Positions 44,936-54,143 of a stretch of 64,000 nucleotides of DNA are shown here, one piece after another. The stretch lies in NCBI GenBank assembly GCA_963748925.1, contig CAVVKG010000003.1, positions 186,001 through 250,000 on the forward strand. Direction: 5' to 3'. The stretch comes from Cryomorpha sp963748925. GTDB taxonomy: Bacteria; Bacteroidota; Bacteroidia; Flavobacteriales_D; Cryomorphaceae. The stretch's first letter is position 1. Every line of letters starts with the position of its first letter. Under the pieces are notes generated by a model that saw nothing but the letters and a program-made list of their open reading frames with translations, was not told where the DNA came from and did not search any database. Made by a program: the position numbers and the translations under genes.

Positions 44936-47499
44936 GCCGAATTTCTGCTCGCATTGATGTTACCATAAAGCGATCTTACAACAAGTTTGCGGTAGCTCTC
45001 TGCGAGACTTGTTTCTCCTTTCCCATTTTGCTCAAGGTCTTTAATCCGTATCAGTGCGTACTGCTGAATTGTAAGCAAAGGCAAAACGATGCTTTCACGA
45101 AGCTTAATACTTGCCTTTATTGATTTGCTGGTTTCCAACAGTTCCTTTTGTCCTGACACCTCTAGAAGATACTTTTTTGCCCTTTCTGATTCTTTGTAGA
45201 TGATCTCCCAGAATTTGCCATACTCTTTATCCTTTCGCATATATTGCGTTAAGGGGAAATAACTTTTTGAAAGAGATTGCATTGAATTCTCTACCAAAGT
45301 TCTGAAAAACAGTGAATTCTGATACAGATCATTCACTTCGTTTATCCTTCCCGCTTTATCGAAATGCTCAATGGCTATTCCAAGTCCGTAAAAGCCGGGT
45401 ACATTTTGCTTTAACTGGCTCCAGGCTCCTACAAATGGAATAGCTCGAAGGTCTTCAAATTTCAATTTATCATCTTGGCCACGCTTGGTTGGCCGGCTGC
45501 TAATATTGGTTTTTCCGTAATATTTGAGAGTACTCACATTTTCCAGATAGGGAACGAATTTAGGATGAGCTTTAAATTCCTGATAAGCTTTGTAGCTCAC
45601 TTTAGACAATTCTTCAAGGGTTGCCCGCTCCGTATCTTTAAGCTTTTTGTCAGGGTTGCTGCCAATTTTATTTTCTATACCTGCCGTAAGCAATTGTTCC
45701 ATATTAAATCTAGCCGAATCGATTGTTCCGAATTTTGAGCTTATGGTTTGACCCTGCACGGTAAGCTGAATCTGACTGCTGTCGATAGTTGGCCCCAGCG
45801 AAGAGTAAAATTTATGCGTGTTTCCTCCACCTCTTGCGGGCGGCCCTCCGCGTCCATCAAAGAAAACGACTTTTATTCCGTACTTTCTTGAAATGGCTGT
45901 TATGGTTTCTTTCGCTTTATAAATCCCCCAATTCGCGGTAATATATCCACCGTCCTTTGTGCCATCGCTAAAACCAAGCATTACTACCTGCTTTTTCTTA
46001 CGCTGCTTCAAATGCTTCATGTAAGTCGCATTGGCGTAGATCTTGTCCATAACCTTATCAGCTACAGCCAAATCGTCAATCGTTTCAAACAGGGGAATTA
46101 CATCCAGATACATTTTTTCGCCCATGCCCATAAAACGTGCCATACCAAATACACGGGCTATGTCGTTTTCATCACGGCAATTACTTATAATATAACGGTA
46201 GCATCCTTGAGCACCATTGTTGCTTTGAATTTGCATCATAGTGCGAATACTGTGAAAAGTGTCATTCAAAACCGCATCTTTAACTTCCGGAATTTTCTTA
46301 CCGGGAGCCAAGTTTAAAAGCCCTGCAAAATCAGTTTCCAGGTTTTTATTCTTTTTCCATTCAGGAATAGCTGGCTTGAATGCTTCAAAGGCCTTTTTAA
46401 TCACCCTACTATCCTGTCGGATATCAATAGTTGCAAAGTGAAATCCAAAAATTTTAACTTTTTCACGGAGTTCGTTTATATCATTGAGATAAAGCCCCTG
46501 ATGGTTTTCCGAAACATTGTCGTGAAGCAATTCAAGTTGACTTTTCAGCCAGCTAAGTTTTAAAGAGGAACTGTCTGTGTTTAAAAAGCTAGCATCATAG
46601 AGCTTTTGCTCAATTTGTGAAAGCATATCTTCGGCTCCTCTAAAGGTGATTCTTCGCTTCAGCAATCGCACGTCGCGATAGTAAGACTTCATAAGTGTAG
46701 TGCGTAATCTTTGAGCCACTTTCAGTGTGGTGTCTGAAGTTACAAAGGGGTTTCCATCTCTGTCGCCTCCAGGCCAAAACCCCAATTGTATAAGTGAGTT
46801 TTCCCTAAAAATCTCATCGCTATCACCACCCATATGCTTTCCTACTGAATTAAATATTTGCGGAATGGCTTTGTAGAAGATATTCTCCAAAAACCAAATA
46901 AGGTTCACCGCCTCATCATATGGGGTAGGCTTTGTCTTTTTGAAGAAGGGTGTTTTTCCCAGCTGTGCCAGGTATTCCTTTATGGCCAGAAGGTCATTTC
47001 GCTTTATAGCAGCAGCTAAATCAGTGATTATTCCCAGTACGGAACCGGGATAGAACTGAGTAGGGTGAGCGGTAAGAACCAATCGGGTTCTAAAATCTTT
47101 TAAAGCATCAACTAGCTCACTTTTTGCATTTCGGTTTTTTACATTTTCATAAAGGCTCGCAAAACTTCCCGATCCGTTGAGGTTGTTTACCTGATCAAAT
47201 GAAGCATCTTCGAGGGCATCAACCAGTACCACCTGTCGTTCGATATATTGAATAAATCTAAAAAGCTGATCTAACCGTTTTTTCTCTGTATTAAAGTCAT
47301 TCCACTCTTCAAAAAAGGATTCGATAATCTCGTCAGGGGTTTTGCTTTCGGCAAATGCCTTTTCACATCGCGCTTGCAATAAGGGCAGCAAAATTCCCGT
47401 TCTATGCACACCATCAAGTTCTAAAGTGAGAAATATAGAGTTGAAAACCTGATACTTGAGTGAAACAAGTTCGTTAAATGCACCGATGTTATCTTCCAT
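44932..47499 (-). CDS. ppc: Phosphoenolpyruvate carboxylase
   Basis: An 855-residue PEPC that carboxylates PEP to oxaloacetate and feeds citrate synthase (also in this window). The catalytic motifs are VLTAHPTQ (near residue 143), GFSDGTKDGGYITANW (near 512), FDGRGGPPARGGG (near 548) and QGQTISSKFG (near 589). The C-terminus ends NASRNSA, a slight variant of the usual NTG end. The length fits the bacterial form. It is a single-gene unit. Confidence 0.96.
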   Translation of the reverse strand: MEDNIGAFNELVSLKYQVFNSIFLTLELDGVHRTGILLPLLQARCEKAFAESKTPDEIIESFFEEWNDFNTEKKRLDQLFRFIQYIERQVVLVDALEDASFDQVNNLNGSGSFASLYENVKNRNAKSELVDALKDFRTRLVLTAHPTQFYPGSVLGIITDLAAAIKRNDLLAIKEYLAQLGKTPFFKKTKPTPYDEAVNLIWFLENIFYKAIPQIFNSVGKHMGGDSDEIFRENSLIQLGFWPGGDRDGNPFVTSDTTLKVAQRLRTTLMKSYYRDVRLLKRRITFRGAEDMLSQIEQKLYDASFLNTDSSSLKLSWLKSQLELLHDNVSENHQGLYLNDINELREKVKIFGFHFATIDIRQDSRVIKKAFEAFKPAIPEWKKNKNLETDFAGLLNLAPGKKIPEVKDAVLNDTFHSIRTMMQIQSNNGAQGCYRYIISNCRDENDIARVFGMARFMGMGEKMYLDVIPLFETIDDLAVADKVMDKIYANATYMKHLKQRKKKQVVMLGFSDGTKDGGYITANWGIYKAKETITAISRKYGIKVVFFDGRGGPPARGGGNTHKFYSSLGPTIDSSQIQLTVQGQTISSKFGTIDSARFNMEQLLTAGIENKIGSNPDKKLKDTERATLEELSKVSYKAYQEFKAHPKFVPYLENVSTLKYYGKTNISSRPTKRGQDDKLKFEDLRAIPFVGAWSQLKQNVPGFYGLGIAIEHFDKAGRINEVNDLYQNSLFFRTLVENSMQSLSKSYFPLTQYMRKDKEYGKFWEIIYKESERAKKYLLEVSGQKELLETSKSIKASIKLRESIVLPLLTIQQYALIRIKDLEQNGKGETSLAESYRKLVVRSLYGNINASRNSA

Positions 47500-47588
47500 T
47501 TTTGGAGCTTTTGAGGAGGTTTTTTAAAGTAGAATTTTGAATAAATTTAGCAAGATTAATTCGATTTTCTATACCCATCTATTTCAGC

Positions 47589-47596
47589 TAACTTTG
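47589..47596 (+). promoter_or_regulatory. -7 box of the helicase gene
   Basis: TAACTTTG, a perfect match, ends 10 bases before the ATG at 47607, so the leader would be only a few bases. Confidence 0.55.
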
Positions 47597-47606
47597 TGCC
47601 GTTTTT

Positions 47607-49130
47607 ATGGAAAGTAAGGTATCAACTAATTTAGATCAGGCATACAAGGAGCTCTATCCTTATCAGGAAGAGGCTATTGAGTTAATTTTTAAGGAGCTTG
47701 ATGAGTCGCCGGGCAAGGTTAATTTACTCTTCCAGCTGCCTACAGGTGGGGGTAAAACAATAATTTTTTCTGAAATAGCCAGGCAGTTTATCGCGCGGCG
47801 AAAGCAGAAGGTATTGATTCTCACGCACCGTGTGGAGCTTTGCGCGCAAACGTCAAAAGCTTTGAGCGATATTGAGGTGAAGAATAAAATTATTGACCGC
47901 GACGTTAAGGAGCTTCACGACAGGGAGGAGTTTGATTGCTATGTAGCAATGGTTGAAACACTCAACAATAGACTGAACGAAAATGAAAATTATCTTCGAA
48001 ATATAGGTCTCGTAATTATTGACGAAGCGCATTATAACTCTTTTCGAAAGCTATTTAAGTTTTTCGAAAATGCCCATATGCTAGGGGTTACAGCCACTCC
48101 ACTTAGCTCAAATCGCAACCTGCCTCTCAATGAAAATTATCAAAAACTCATCGTTGGTCATGGTATTGCCGATTTAATAGACGATGGCTACTTGAGTAAA
48201 GCTACTACCTATACCTTTAATGTAAATCTGCGTTCGCTTAAGGTGGGTAATGATGGTGATTATACCGTAAGCTCCCTCGATAGGCTTTATAGCTTATATA
48301 GTATGCAAGATCGGCTTATAGCTGCATATGAAGAACGTGCAAAGGGTCTCAAAACACTTATTTTTAATAGCGGTATTGCTACTTCTATCCGTGTTTTTGA
48401 GCTTTTTAAAAATGCCGGTTACCCGATTAAGCATCTCGATAGTACCTTTGGTTCGAAAGACAGGTTTGAAACCCTGGAGTGGTTTCGAAATACACCCAGC
48501 GCCATTCTTACGTCGGTAGGAATTCTTACTACAGGTTTTGATGAACCATCTGTTGAAGCCATCATTCTTAACCGCGCTACGCGTTCGCTAACGCTCTACC
48601 ACCAGATGATAGGTCGTGGATCGCGAATAACGGAAACGAAGCGGAATTTTGAGATTATTGATCTAGGAAATAATGTTCAGCGTCTAGGACTTTGGCAGGA
48701 CTTTATAAATTGGGAAGAGATTTTCAACTATCCGGAAAAGTATTTTGAACGCATACAAGAACGCGATGAGAACTTGTTGATTGATTACAATTACGAACGG
48801 TCGCTTGCGCTTCAAGAGGTTTTATCAAAATACATTCCCGAAAAGGATGATTTTGAAATGAAGAAGGTGTACAATGAGCTGCTCGCAAGTGGTGAGCGAC
48901 CAAAAAAGGCCATAGATCTGAGCATCCATAACCATGCTCTTCAGATTTTTAGAAATACTGACGATTATTACGATGCGCTTGATATTGTAGAGATGCTGGC
49001 AGAAGAAATTGAGTACCGCACGCGCATATACTGCAGCTGCTTACACAACGCTACCGATAGCTATTGCGACTGGCTTATTGAAACTTACGTGCGTAAGTTG
49101 AAGAATGAGATTCGCCAGGAAATGATGTGA
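47607..49130 (+). CDS. SF2 DEAD/DEAH-box helicase (RadD/COG1061-like)
   Basis: A 507-residue helicase with motif I QLPTGGGKT (residues 43-51), motif Ia TH.VEL, motif II DEAH (near 138), motif III TATP and motif VI QMIGRGSR (near 336). The first half matches the RadD/SSL2-like branch, which acts in DNA repair. The last 150 residues are helical with no recognised domain. It is followed after one base by ung, which supports a DNA-repair operon. Confidence 0.9.
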   Translation: MESKVSTNLDQAYKELYPYQEEAIELIFKELDESPGKVNLLFQLPTGGGKTIIFSEIARQFIARRKQKVLILTHRVELCAQTSKALSDIEVKNKIIDRDVKELHDREEFDCYVAMVETLNNRLNENENYLRNIGLVIIDEAHYNSFRKLFKFFENAHMLGVTATPLSSNRNLPLNENYQKLIVGHGIADLIDDGYLSKATTYTFNVNLRSLKVGNDGDYTVSSLDRLYSLYSMQDRLIAAYEERAKGLKTLIFNSGIATSIRVFELFKNAGYPIKHLDSTFGSKDRFETLEWFRNTPSAILTSVGILTTGFDEPSVEAIILNRATRSLTLYHQMIGRGSRITETKRNFEIIDLGNNVQRLGLWQDFINWEEIFNYPEKYFERIQERDENLLIDYNYERSLALQEVLSKYIPEKDDFEMKKVYNELLASGERPKKAIDLSIHNHALQIFRNTDDYYDALDIVEMLAEEIEYRTRIYCSCLHNATDSYCDWLIETYVRKLKNEIRQEMM

Positions 49131-49131
49131 C

Positions 49132-49800
49132 ATGCCGACCGATTTTGCCATAAATAGCGATTGGAAAGATGTGCTTGATGCTGAATTTTTGAAACCCTAT
49201 TTTGAAAATCTGAAAAAATTTGTGCGAGATGAATATCGTGAGGCGACGGTATATCCAAAAGGCGAAAATATCTTTAAAGCTTTTAATGCCACTCCATTTA
49301 GTCGCGTTCGTGTGGTTATCCTGGGTCAGGATCCATATCATGGTCCCGGGCAGGCGAATGGCTTGTGCTTTTCAGTAAATCCGGGAGTTAAAGCCCCGCC
49401 CTCCTTGGTTAATATTTTTAAAGAGATAAAGGCAGATACCGGCTCTCTGAGTGCTAATGACGGTGATTTAATATCCTGGGCCAATCAGGGAGTATTCTTA
49501 TTGAATGCCACGCTAACAGTTAGAGAAAAAGAAGCAGGCTCACATGGAAATAGAGGTTGGGAAACGTTTACCGATGCCGTTATAAAGTCGCTTAATAAGA
49601 AAAAGAAAGGTGTGGTTTATCTTCTTTGGGGCAGCCACGCTCAAAAAAAGGGAGCTTTAATAAATGGTGATAAAAATTTAATTCTTAAATCAGTTCACCC
49701 TTCGCCTTTATCTGCCTATAGAGGATTTTTGGGGTGTAAGCATTTCAGCAAAACCAATGAATACCTAATGGCGAAAGGCGAGATGCCAATCAACTGGTAG
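49132..49800 (+). CDS. ung: Uracil-DNA glycosylase
   Basis: A 222-residue family 1 UDG. Motif A is GQDPYHGPGQANGLCFSV (Asp in position; near residues 65-82) and motif B is HPSPLSAYRGFLG (near 189-201). It starts base excision repair of uracil in DNA. The ATG follows the helicase stop by one base, so expression is coupled. Confidence 0.96.
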   Translation: MPTDFAINSDWKDVLDAEFLKPYFENLKKFVRDEYREATVYPKGENIFKAFNATPFSRVRVVILGQDPYHGPGQANGLCFSVNPGVKAPPSLVNIFKEIKADTGSLSANDGDLISWANQGVFLLNATLTVREKEAGSHGNRGWETFTDAVIKSLNKKKKGVVYLLWGSHAQKKGALINGDKNLILKSVHPSPLSAYRGFLGCKHFSKTNEYLMAKGEMPINW

Positions 49801-49804
49801 TAAA

Positions 49805-49912
49805 CTACGATGCCATCCATATGGCCAGCACGACCATGGCTAAAATAAAAATAGCTAAAAGTACAGGTCCGCCAATATTTGGCTCTAATTCTTTGTTCTT
49901 CTTTTCGAGCAT
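49805..49912 (-). CDS. 35-residue single-pass membrane peptide
   Basis: ATG 49912 to TAG 49805. A charged N-terminus (MLEKKNKELEPN) is followed by one membrane helix (PVLLAIFILAMVVLAIW). It has its own perfect promoter box (49935-49942). Compositional contrast and the promoter argue for a real small protein. The function is unknown; the gene is antisense only to the intergenic region after ung. Confidence 0.6.
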   Translation of the reverse strand: MLEKKNKELEPNIGGPVLLAIFILAMVVLAIWMAS

Positions 49913-49934
49913 GTCAATTTGTTATTTAAAGCGG

Positions 49935-49942
49935 CAAATATA
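49935..49942 (-). promoter_or_regulatory. -7 box of the small membrane peptide
   Basis: TATATTTG, a perfect TAnnTTTG match, 22 bases before the ATG at 49912. Confidence 0.5.
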
Positions 49943-50024
49943 AGGATTTAGGCATATCATTAAAGCCATTTATGCATTCTTGAAATAAAATTTTTATCTT
50001 CATCACAATAAATACAACAGGAAG

Positions 50025-50381
50025 ATGGACAAAGTTTGCAAAGAATGTGGCGGCAAGTTGGTCGGTAGATCTGATGCTAAATTTTGTTCAGACCAGTGCA
50101 GAAGCTCTTTCAATAATAAGGAAAACGGCTATCAGAGTAGCTTCGTTCGTAAAATTAACGCCACCCTGCGCAGAAATAGAAAAATTTTGATCGAACTCAA
50201 TACAAATCCTGATGCAGAGTATACTGCCTCAGATCTTGGCAGGAAAGGGTTTGATTTTGATTATTGCACCTCAACTTATATCATGCCGGGGGGCGAAATT
50301 TACAAGTATTGTTACGATCAGGGGTATATTGAGACTAGCCCAGATGTCTTTAAGTTGGTGGCTAAGAATGACGATGATTAA
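50025..50381 (+). CDS. Zinc-ribbon protein of unknown function
   Basis: A 118-residue protein with an N-terminal zinc ribbon (CKECGGKLVGRSDAKFCSDQC, two Cys pairs in residues 5-25). A helical domain with TLRRNRKILIELN follows, and the protein ends in an acidic tail. It resembles small DUF2116-type zinc-finger proteins. No catalytic site is seen. Confidence 0.75.
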   Translation: MDKVCKECGGKLVGRSDAKFCSDQCRSSFNNKENGYQSSFVRKINATLRRNRKILIELNTNPDAEYTASDLGRKGFDFDYCTSTYIMPGGEIYKYCYDQGYIETSPDVFKLVAKNDDD

Positions 50382-50413
50382 CAGGGTTTAAGCCCATCTC
50401 CAAGTCTGAATAA

Positions 50414-51346
50414 TCAGACTCTAAAACTCTTTTTCAATTCTTTGCGTTTATCTCTGTATTGAAAGTAATAAGATAAGCCAAGTCCGGCCAGGATGTGCCA
50501 AATTCCCCACCATGCGGCTATAATGGCCATCCCACCATTTCCATCGAAAAAGGTAAAAATGATAATCAGTCCGAGGCCCGAATTTTGAATTCCGGTTTCG
50601 ATAGAAATAGTTCTGCGCTCTGCTTCTGGTAGTTTGGCAGTTTTCGCTGTTAAGTACCCAACTGCGAAGGCAAGGGCATTGTGAACTAACACCAAGGAAA
50701 AGACTATATAAATGTGGTCGATAAATGCACTAATATTGTTTTTGAGGGCAATCACTATAAAGCCTACTAAAATTATAAGACTTAATATGCGAATGGGTTT
50801 CTCGATGATTCGAGCAATTTGATAAAACTTTTTTCGCACAAATAATCCGGCAAGAAGGGGAAGGACAAGCAACAGAATAACCGTTTGAAGAATATCTATA
50901 AATTCGATTTCAAAAGTTCGTAAATAAGCGCTCGTATCGGAAAAAGCGTGTGACCAAAACTCAAAATTAAGAGGAGTAAATATTGGGGTTAAAAGCGTAG
51001 CAAATCCAGTAAGAGCAACCGAGAGAGCTATATTCGCATTTGAAATAGACGATATAAAGTTAGAAATATTACCTCCGGGGCAAGATGCAACGAGAATCAT
51101 TCCGAGGGCAAATGGTGCAGGAGGTTGCCATAAAAGAACAATAAGAAATGTGACTGCCGGTAAGAAGATAAATTGGGATACCACACCCACTAAGACGCTC
51201 CGGGGTCGTTTTGCAACGAGTTTAAAATCGTTTGGATTTATACCCAGGGCAATTCCGAACATGATAAATCCCAGGCAAATATTGAGCAGGAATAAACTCT
51301 CGTCAGAAAACTGTATTGAAATGTCGGGGAATATTGAATTTTCCAA
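50414..51346 (-). CDS. BASS-family (bile acid:sodium symporter-like) transporter
   Basis: A 10-helix sodium-coupled transporter of about 310 residues. Family motifs are LGFIMFGIALGI in the second helix region, SCPGGNISNFISSI (helix 4 break) and ISIETGIQNSGLG (helix 9 break). BASS proteins carry organic acids such as pyruvate, pantothenate or bile acids. No ATG start exists. The TTG at 51346 is chosen because the alternative TTG at 51400 lies inside the terminator of the upstream RNA (51388-51556). The setting suggests control by that RNA. Confidence 0.85.
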   Translation of the reverse strand: MENSIFPDISIQFSDESLFLLNICLGFIMFGIALGINPNDFKLVAKRPRSVLVGVVSQFIFLPAVTFLIVLLWQPPAPFALGMILVASCPGGNISNFISSISNANIALSVALTGFATLLTPIFTPLNFEFWSHAFSDTSAYLRTFEIEFIDILQTVILLLVLPLLAGLFVRKKFYQIARIIEKPIRILSLIILVGFIVIALKNNISAFIDHIYIVFSLVLVHNALAFAVGYLTAKTAKLPEAERRTISIETGIQNSGLGLIIIFTFFDGNGGMAIIAAWWGIWHILAGLGLSYYFQYRDKRKELKKSFRV

Positions 51347-51387
51347 GGCTTGGTAACTTGAGAATGAATCTGCAAGTTTAAGAAAAT

Positions 51388-51556
51388 AAAAAAACCGCAA
51401 GCTAGTCCAAATGAAAGCGATTCAGAGAATCGATAACCAATCAATCTAAAACAACCATTAAAGATCGGACATCGCTTGCGGCTGTTAGTAAACCTTACGG
51501 TATTACTAACGGGGCTAACCAAAACCTCGCTGTACAACCCTTGCGGGTTAATACAT
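51388..51556 (-). ncRNA. Structured RNA, possible riboswitch or leader of the BASS gene
   Basis: A perfect -7 box (51559-51566) is followed on the minus strand by three structured parts. Hairpin 1: TGTA and AACCC pair with GGGTT and TACA around a GCAA tetraloop (51531-51555). Hairpin 2: GTTAGTAA pairs with TTACTAAC, with an inner ACC/GGT and a GTAA loop (51484-51510). The third is a long-range stem: CCGCAAGC (51481-51474) pairs with GCTTGCGG (51402-51395), with an inner GTCC/GGAC and a CGATTC/GAATCG hairpin (51418-51432). Seven U follow, as in a terminator. The BASS start lies about 40 bases further on. I do not recognise it as any known family. Confidence 0.6.
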
Positions 51557-51558
51557 GT

Positions 51559-51566
51559 CAAAGGTA
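51559..51566 (-). promoter_or_regulatory. -7 box of the structured RNA
   Basis: TACCTTTG on the minus strand, the same sequence as the -7 boxes of typA and the sugar dehydrogenase. Confidence 0.6.
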
Positions 51567-51753
51567 AGTCAAGTTTCGAGTAAAAAAAAGCGTGTTTTGA
51601 ATATTAAATCTTCAAGATTGAACTTCACTTGGACTCGTAAATTGTTTAAGGAAATCTTATGTTTTCGATTAATATTCAAAAATTCACGAAATACGGCTGA
51701 TTAACGTCGACAGATCGTTTTACACTTGGAACAATAAGTTTGTTCAAATTGGA

Positions 51754-51936
51754 TTATTGACCAATATTTTGGACGTCAAATTCAACTACTTCATTGTTTT
51801 CAACTCTCACGCGAACCTCTATTGGATTGCAGCATACTTCACAATCTTCAATATAGGTTTGAGTCCGTATTGACTTGTCTATGAGCATAGATATGGATTC
51901 AAAACAGTACGGACATGAAAAAAAATACTCTTCCAT
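51754..51936 (-). CDS. CPXCG-motif cysteine-rich small protein
   Basis: A 60-residue protein of the CPXCG family. It has a CPYC pair at residues 8-11 and CEVCC at 32-36, likely binding zinc, with acidic C-terminal strands. The function is unknown. It stands alone between the structured RNA and typA. Confidence 0.85.
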   Translation of the reverse strand: MEEYFFSCPYCFESISMLIDKSIRTQTYIEDCEVCCNPIEVRVRVENNEVVEFDVQNIGQ

Positions 51937-52085
51937 TTTACAATTTTTATAAGAACAATTTACTGATTTTCGTTCAGATGAAAAGCTATTTTTCTACTTC
52001 GAAAAGTAGTAATTCTTATGTTGGATTCCCAAAGGGGATTAGTTAACACTTTCTATAAATAAATTTGAAATATTTTCGCAAAAGG

Positions 52086-52124
52086 AACCCCGAACTATGG
52101 CGTTTGGAACCATAATTCGGGGTT
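52086..52124 (-). terminator. Terminator-like hairpin after typA
   Basis: AACCCCGAA pairs with TTCGGGGTT, with inner TATGG/CCATA and a 9-base loop, 24 bases beyond the typA stop. The T-run is short (CCTTTT), so strength is uncertain. Confidence 0.65.
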
Positions 52125-52147
52125 AATGTTAGTTGTTACAAATAGTA

Positions 52148-53962
52148 TTACATGCTTGTAACGCTATTTTTTGCGCGTTTTCTATCTGCTTCTTTAAGAT
52201 ACATCTTTCTAACGCGAAGCGATTTTGGAGTTACCTCTACAAATTCATCTCCTTGAATGTATTCAAGAGCTTCTTCTAGTGAGAACTTAATTGCTGGAGC
52301 AATCTTTATTTTATCATCAGCACCTGAGCTTCGCATGTTTGACATTTTCTTGGTTTTGGTAACGTTAATTACCAAATCTCCCTGGCGGGAGTTTTCGCCA
52401 ATGACTTGTCCTTCATAAATGTCTTCATTGGGATCAACAAAGAATTTACCGCGATCTTGTAGGTTGCTCAATGAGTAAGGAATGGCCTTGCCTTGCTCCA
52501 TGCTAATCATAGATCCATTCTGACGTGCCGGAATAGGGCCTTTAAATGGTTCAAAACCTAGAAATCTGTGCGACATAATTGCCTCACCTGCCGTAGCAGT
52601 AAGCATATAATTACGCAGCCCGATAATACCACGTGAGGGCATTTTAAATTCAAGCAGCATTCTATCTCCTTTCGGATTCATGCTCACCATTTCACCCTTT
52701 CTCATGTTAACGGTCTCAATTGCTTTTCCCGAAAACTCTTCAGGAAGGTCAATACGCAATTCTTCTACCGGTTCACATTTTACACCATCTATTTCCTTAA
52801 TGATAACTTGTGGCTGACCAATTTGTAATTCGTAACCCTCGCGTCTCATCGTTTCAATTAAAACTGAAAGGTGAAGTACGCCACGACCGAAAACATTAAA
52901 AGCATCACTAGTACCAGTAGTTTCTAAACGAAGTGCGAGATTTTTCTCAAGTTCCTTTTCCAAACGCTCTTTTAGGTGGCGAGAAGTAACAAACTTACCT
53001 TCCTGACCAAAGAAAGGTGAATCGTTTATAGTGAAAACCATACTCATCGTTGGCTCATCTATTGAAATAGGAGGTAAACCTTCCGGCTCGTCAAAATCGG
53101 CTATTGTATCGCCAATCTCAAAACCATCGAGACCTGCTATCGCACAGATATCTCCTGCTTCCACTTTCGAGTCAGTTTTTTTCTTTGCCAAACCTTCAAA
53201 TACGTAAAGCTCTTTGATTTTGTTCTTTACGATCCTTCCATCTCTCTTGATCAAGCTTACGCGTTGACCCGGCTCCAAAGATCCACGCTTCACGCGACCT
53301 ATTGCAATACGGCCAATAAAAGAAGAATAGTCGAGTGAAGTAATCAACATTTGAAGATTACCTGCTTCTACTTTAGGCTCAGGAATGTGCTTAATGATTT
53401 CGTCCATCAGCGACGAAATATCTTCAGTTGGCTTTCTCCAATCGTCACTCATCCAGCCTTGCTTTGCCGAACCATAAACTTCTGGGAAGTCGAGCTGATC
53501 TTCTGTAGCGCCAAGGTTAAACATAAGGTCAAAAACCATCTCATGAACTTCTTCAGGGGTGCAGTTTTCCTTATCTACTTTATTAATAACTACGATTGGT
53601 TTCAATCCCAATTGAATAGCTTTTTCTAATACAAAACGCGTTTGTGGCATAGGGCCTTCAAAAGCATCTACAAGTAGAAGAACACCATCTGCCATGTTGA
53701 GAACACGCTCAACTTCACCACCAAAGTCACTGTGACCAGGGGTGTCTATGATGTTTATCTTGTAATCTTTGTACATTACGGAAACGTTCTTGGAAGTTAT
53801 GGTAATACCACGTTCTTTTTCCAAATCGTTGCTATCCATAATCAGGTCTCCCGGATTTTCATGGTCAGCAAATACTTTACCCATAAGAATCATTTTGTCA
53901 ACCAGAGTAGTCTTTCCGTGGTCAACGTGGGCAATAATGGCAATATTTCTTATTTTTTGCAT
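52148..53962 (-). CDS. typA: TypA/BipA translational GTPase
   Basis: A 604-residue ribosome-binding GTPase involved in 50S assembly and stress adaptation. The G-domain motifs are AHVDHGKTTL (residues 10-19), GITI, DTPGHSDFGGEVERVL (near 73-88), NKVDKE and GSAKQG; an EF-G-like C-terminal domain follows. The ATG at 53962 is used; the 12-codon upstream extension enters the promoter region. The promoter at 53987-54020 is strong. Confidence 0.96.
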   Translation of the reverse strand: MQKIRNIAIIAHVDHGKTTLVDKMILMGKVFADHENPGDLIMDSNDLEKERGITITSKNVSVMYKDYKINIIDTPGHSDFGGEVERVLNMADGVLLLVDAFEGPMPQTRFVLEKAIQLGLKPIVVINKVDKENCTPEEVHEMVFDLMFNLGATEDQLDFPEVYGSAKQGWMSDDWRKPTEDISSLMDEIIKHIPEPKVEAGNLQMLITSLDYSSFIGRIAIGRVKRGSLEPGQRVSLIKRDGRIVKNKIKELYVFEGLAKKKTDSKVEAGDICAIAGLDGFEIGDTIADFDEPEGLPPISIDEPTMSMVFTINDSPFFGQEGKFVTSRHLKERLEKELEKNLALRLETTGTSDAFNVFGRGVLHLSVLIETMRREGYELQIGQPQVIIKEIDGVKCEPVEELRIDLPEEFSGKAIETVNMRKGEMVSMNPKGDRMLLEFKMPSRGIIGLRNYMLTATAGEAIMSHRFLGFEPFKGPIPARQNGSMISMEQGKAIPYSLSNLQDRGKFFVDPNEDIYEGQVIGENSRQGDLVINVTKTKKMSNMRSSGADDKIKIAPAIKFSLEEALEYIQGDEFVEVTPKSLRVRKMYLKEADRKRAKNSVTSM

Positions 53963-53986
53963 AAATAGGCACCTTAAAATGGCGGG

Positions 53987-54020
53987 CAAAGGTAGCATTT
54001 TTAACGGCTCATATTACAAA
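53987..54020 (-). promoter_or_regulatory. typA promoter overlapping the upstream terminator
   Basis: On the minus strand TTTG (54020-54017), 22 bases, then TACCTTTG (53994-53987), 25 bases before the ATG. The TTTG sits at the very end of the T-run of the terminator at 54018-54047. Confidence 0.7.
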
Positions 54021-54047
54021 AAAAGCATCCCGAAGGATGCTTTTTTT
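54018..54047 (-). terminator. Terminator of the propeller-protein gene
   Basis: AAAAAAAGCATCC pairs with GGATGCTTTTTTT, loop CGAA, a perfect 13-bp stem with a built-in T-run, 97 bases beyond the stop at 54144. Confidence 0.85.
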
Positions 54048-54143
54048 GTAGAGGTAGATGAAGTTGTTTAAATAACTGATTCTGAAATAGAACCTCATCG
54101 TTTATCGCGGTTTTGTAATCCGCTTCATTTATTAATTCCAGGA

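Noticed and set aside
51354..51400. N-terminal extension of the BASS transporter from TTG 51400
   Set aside because: It would be encoded inside the terminator stem of the upstream RNA and adds residues not found in the family.
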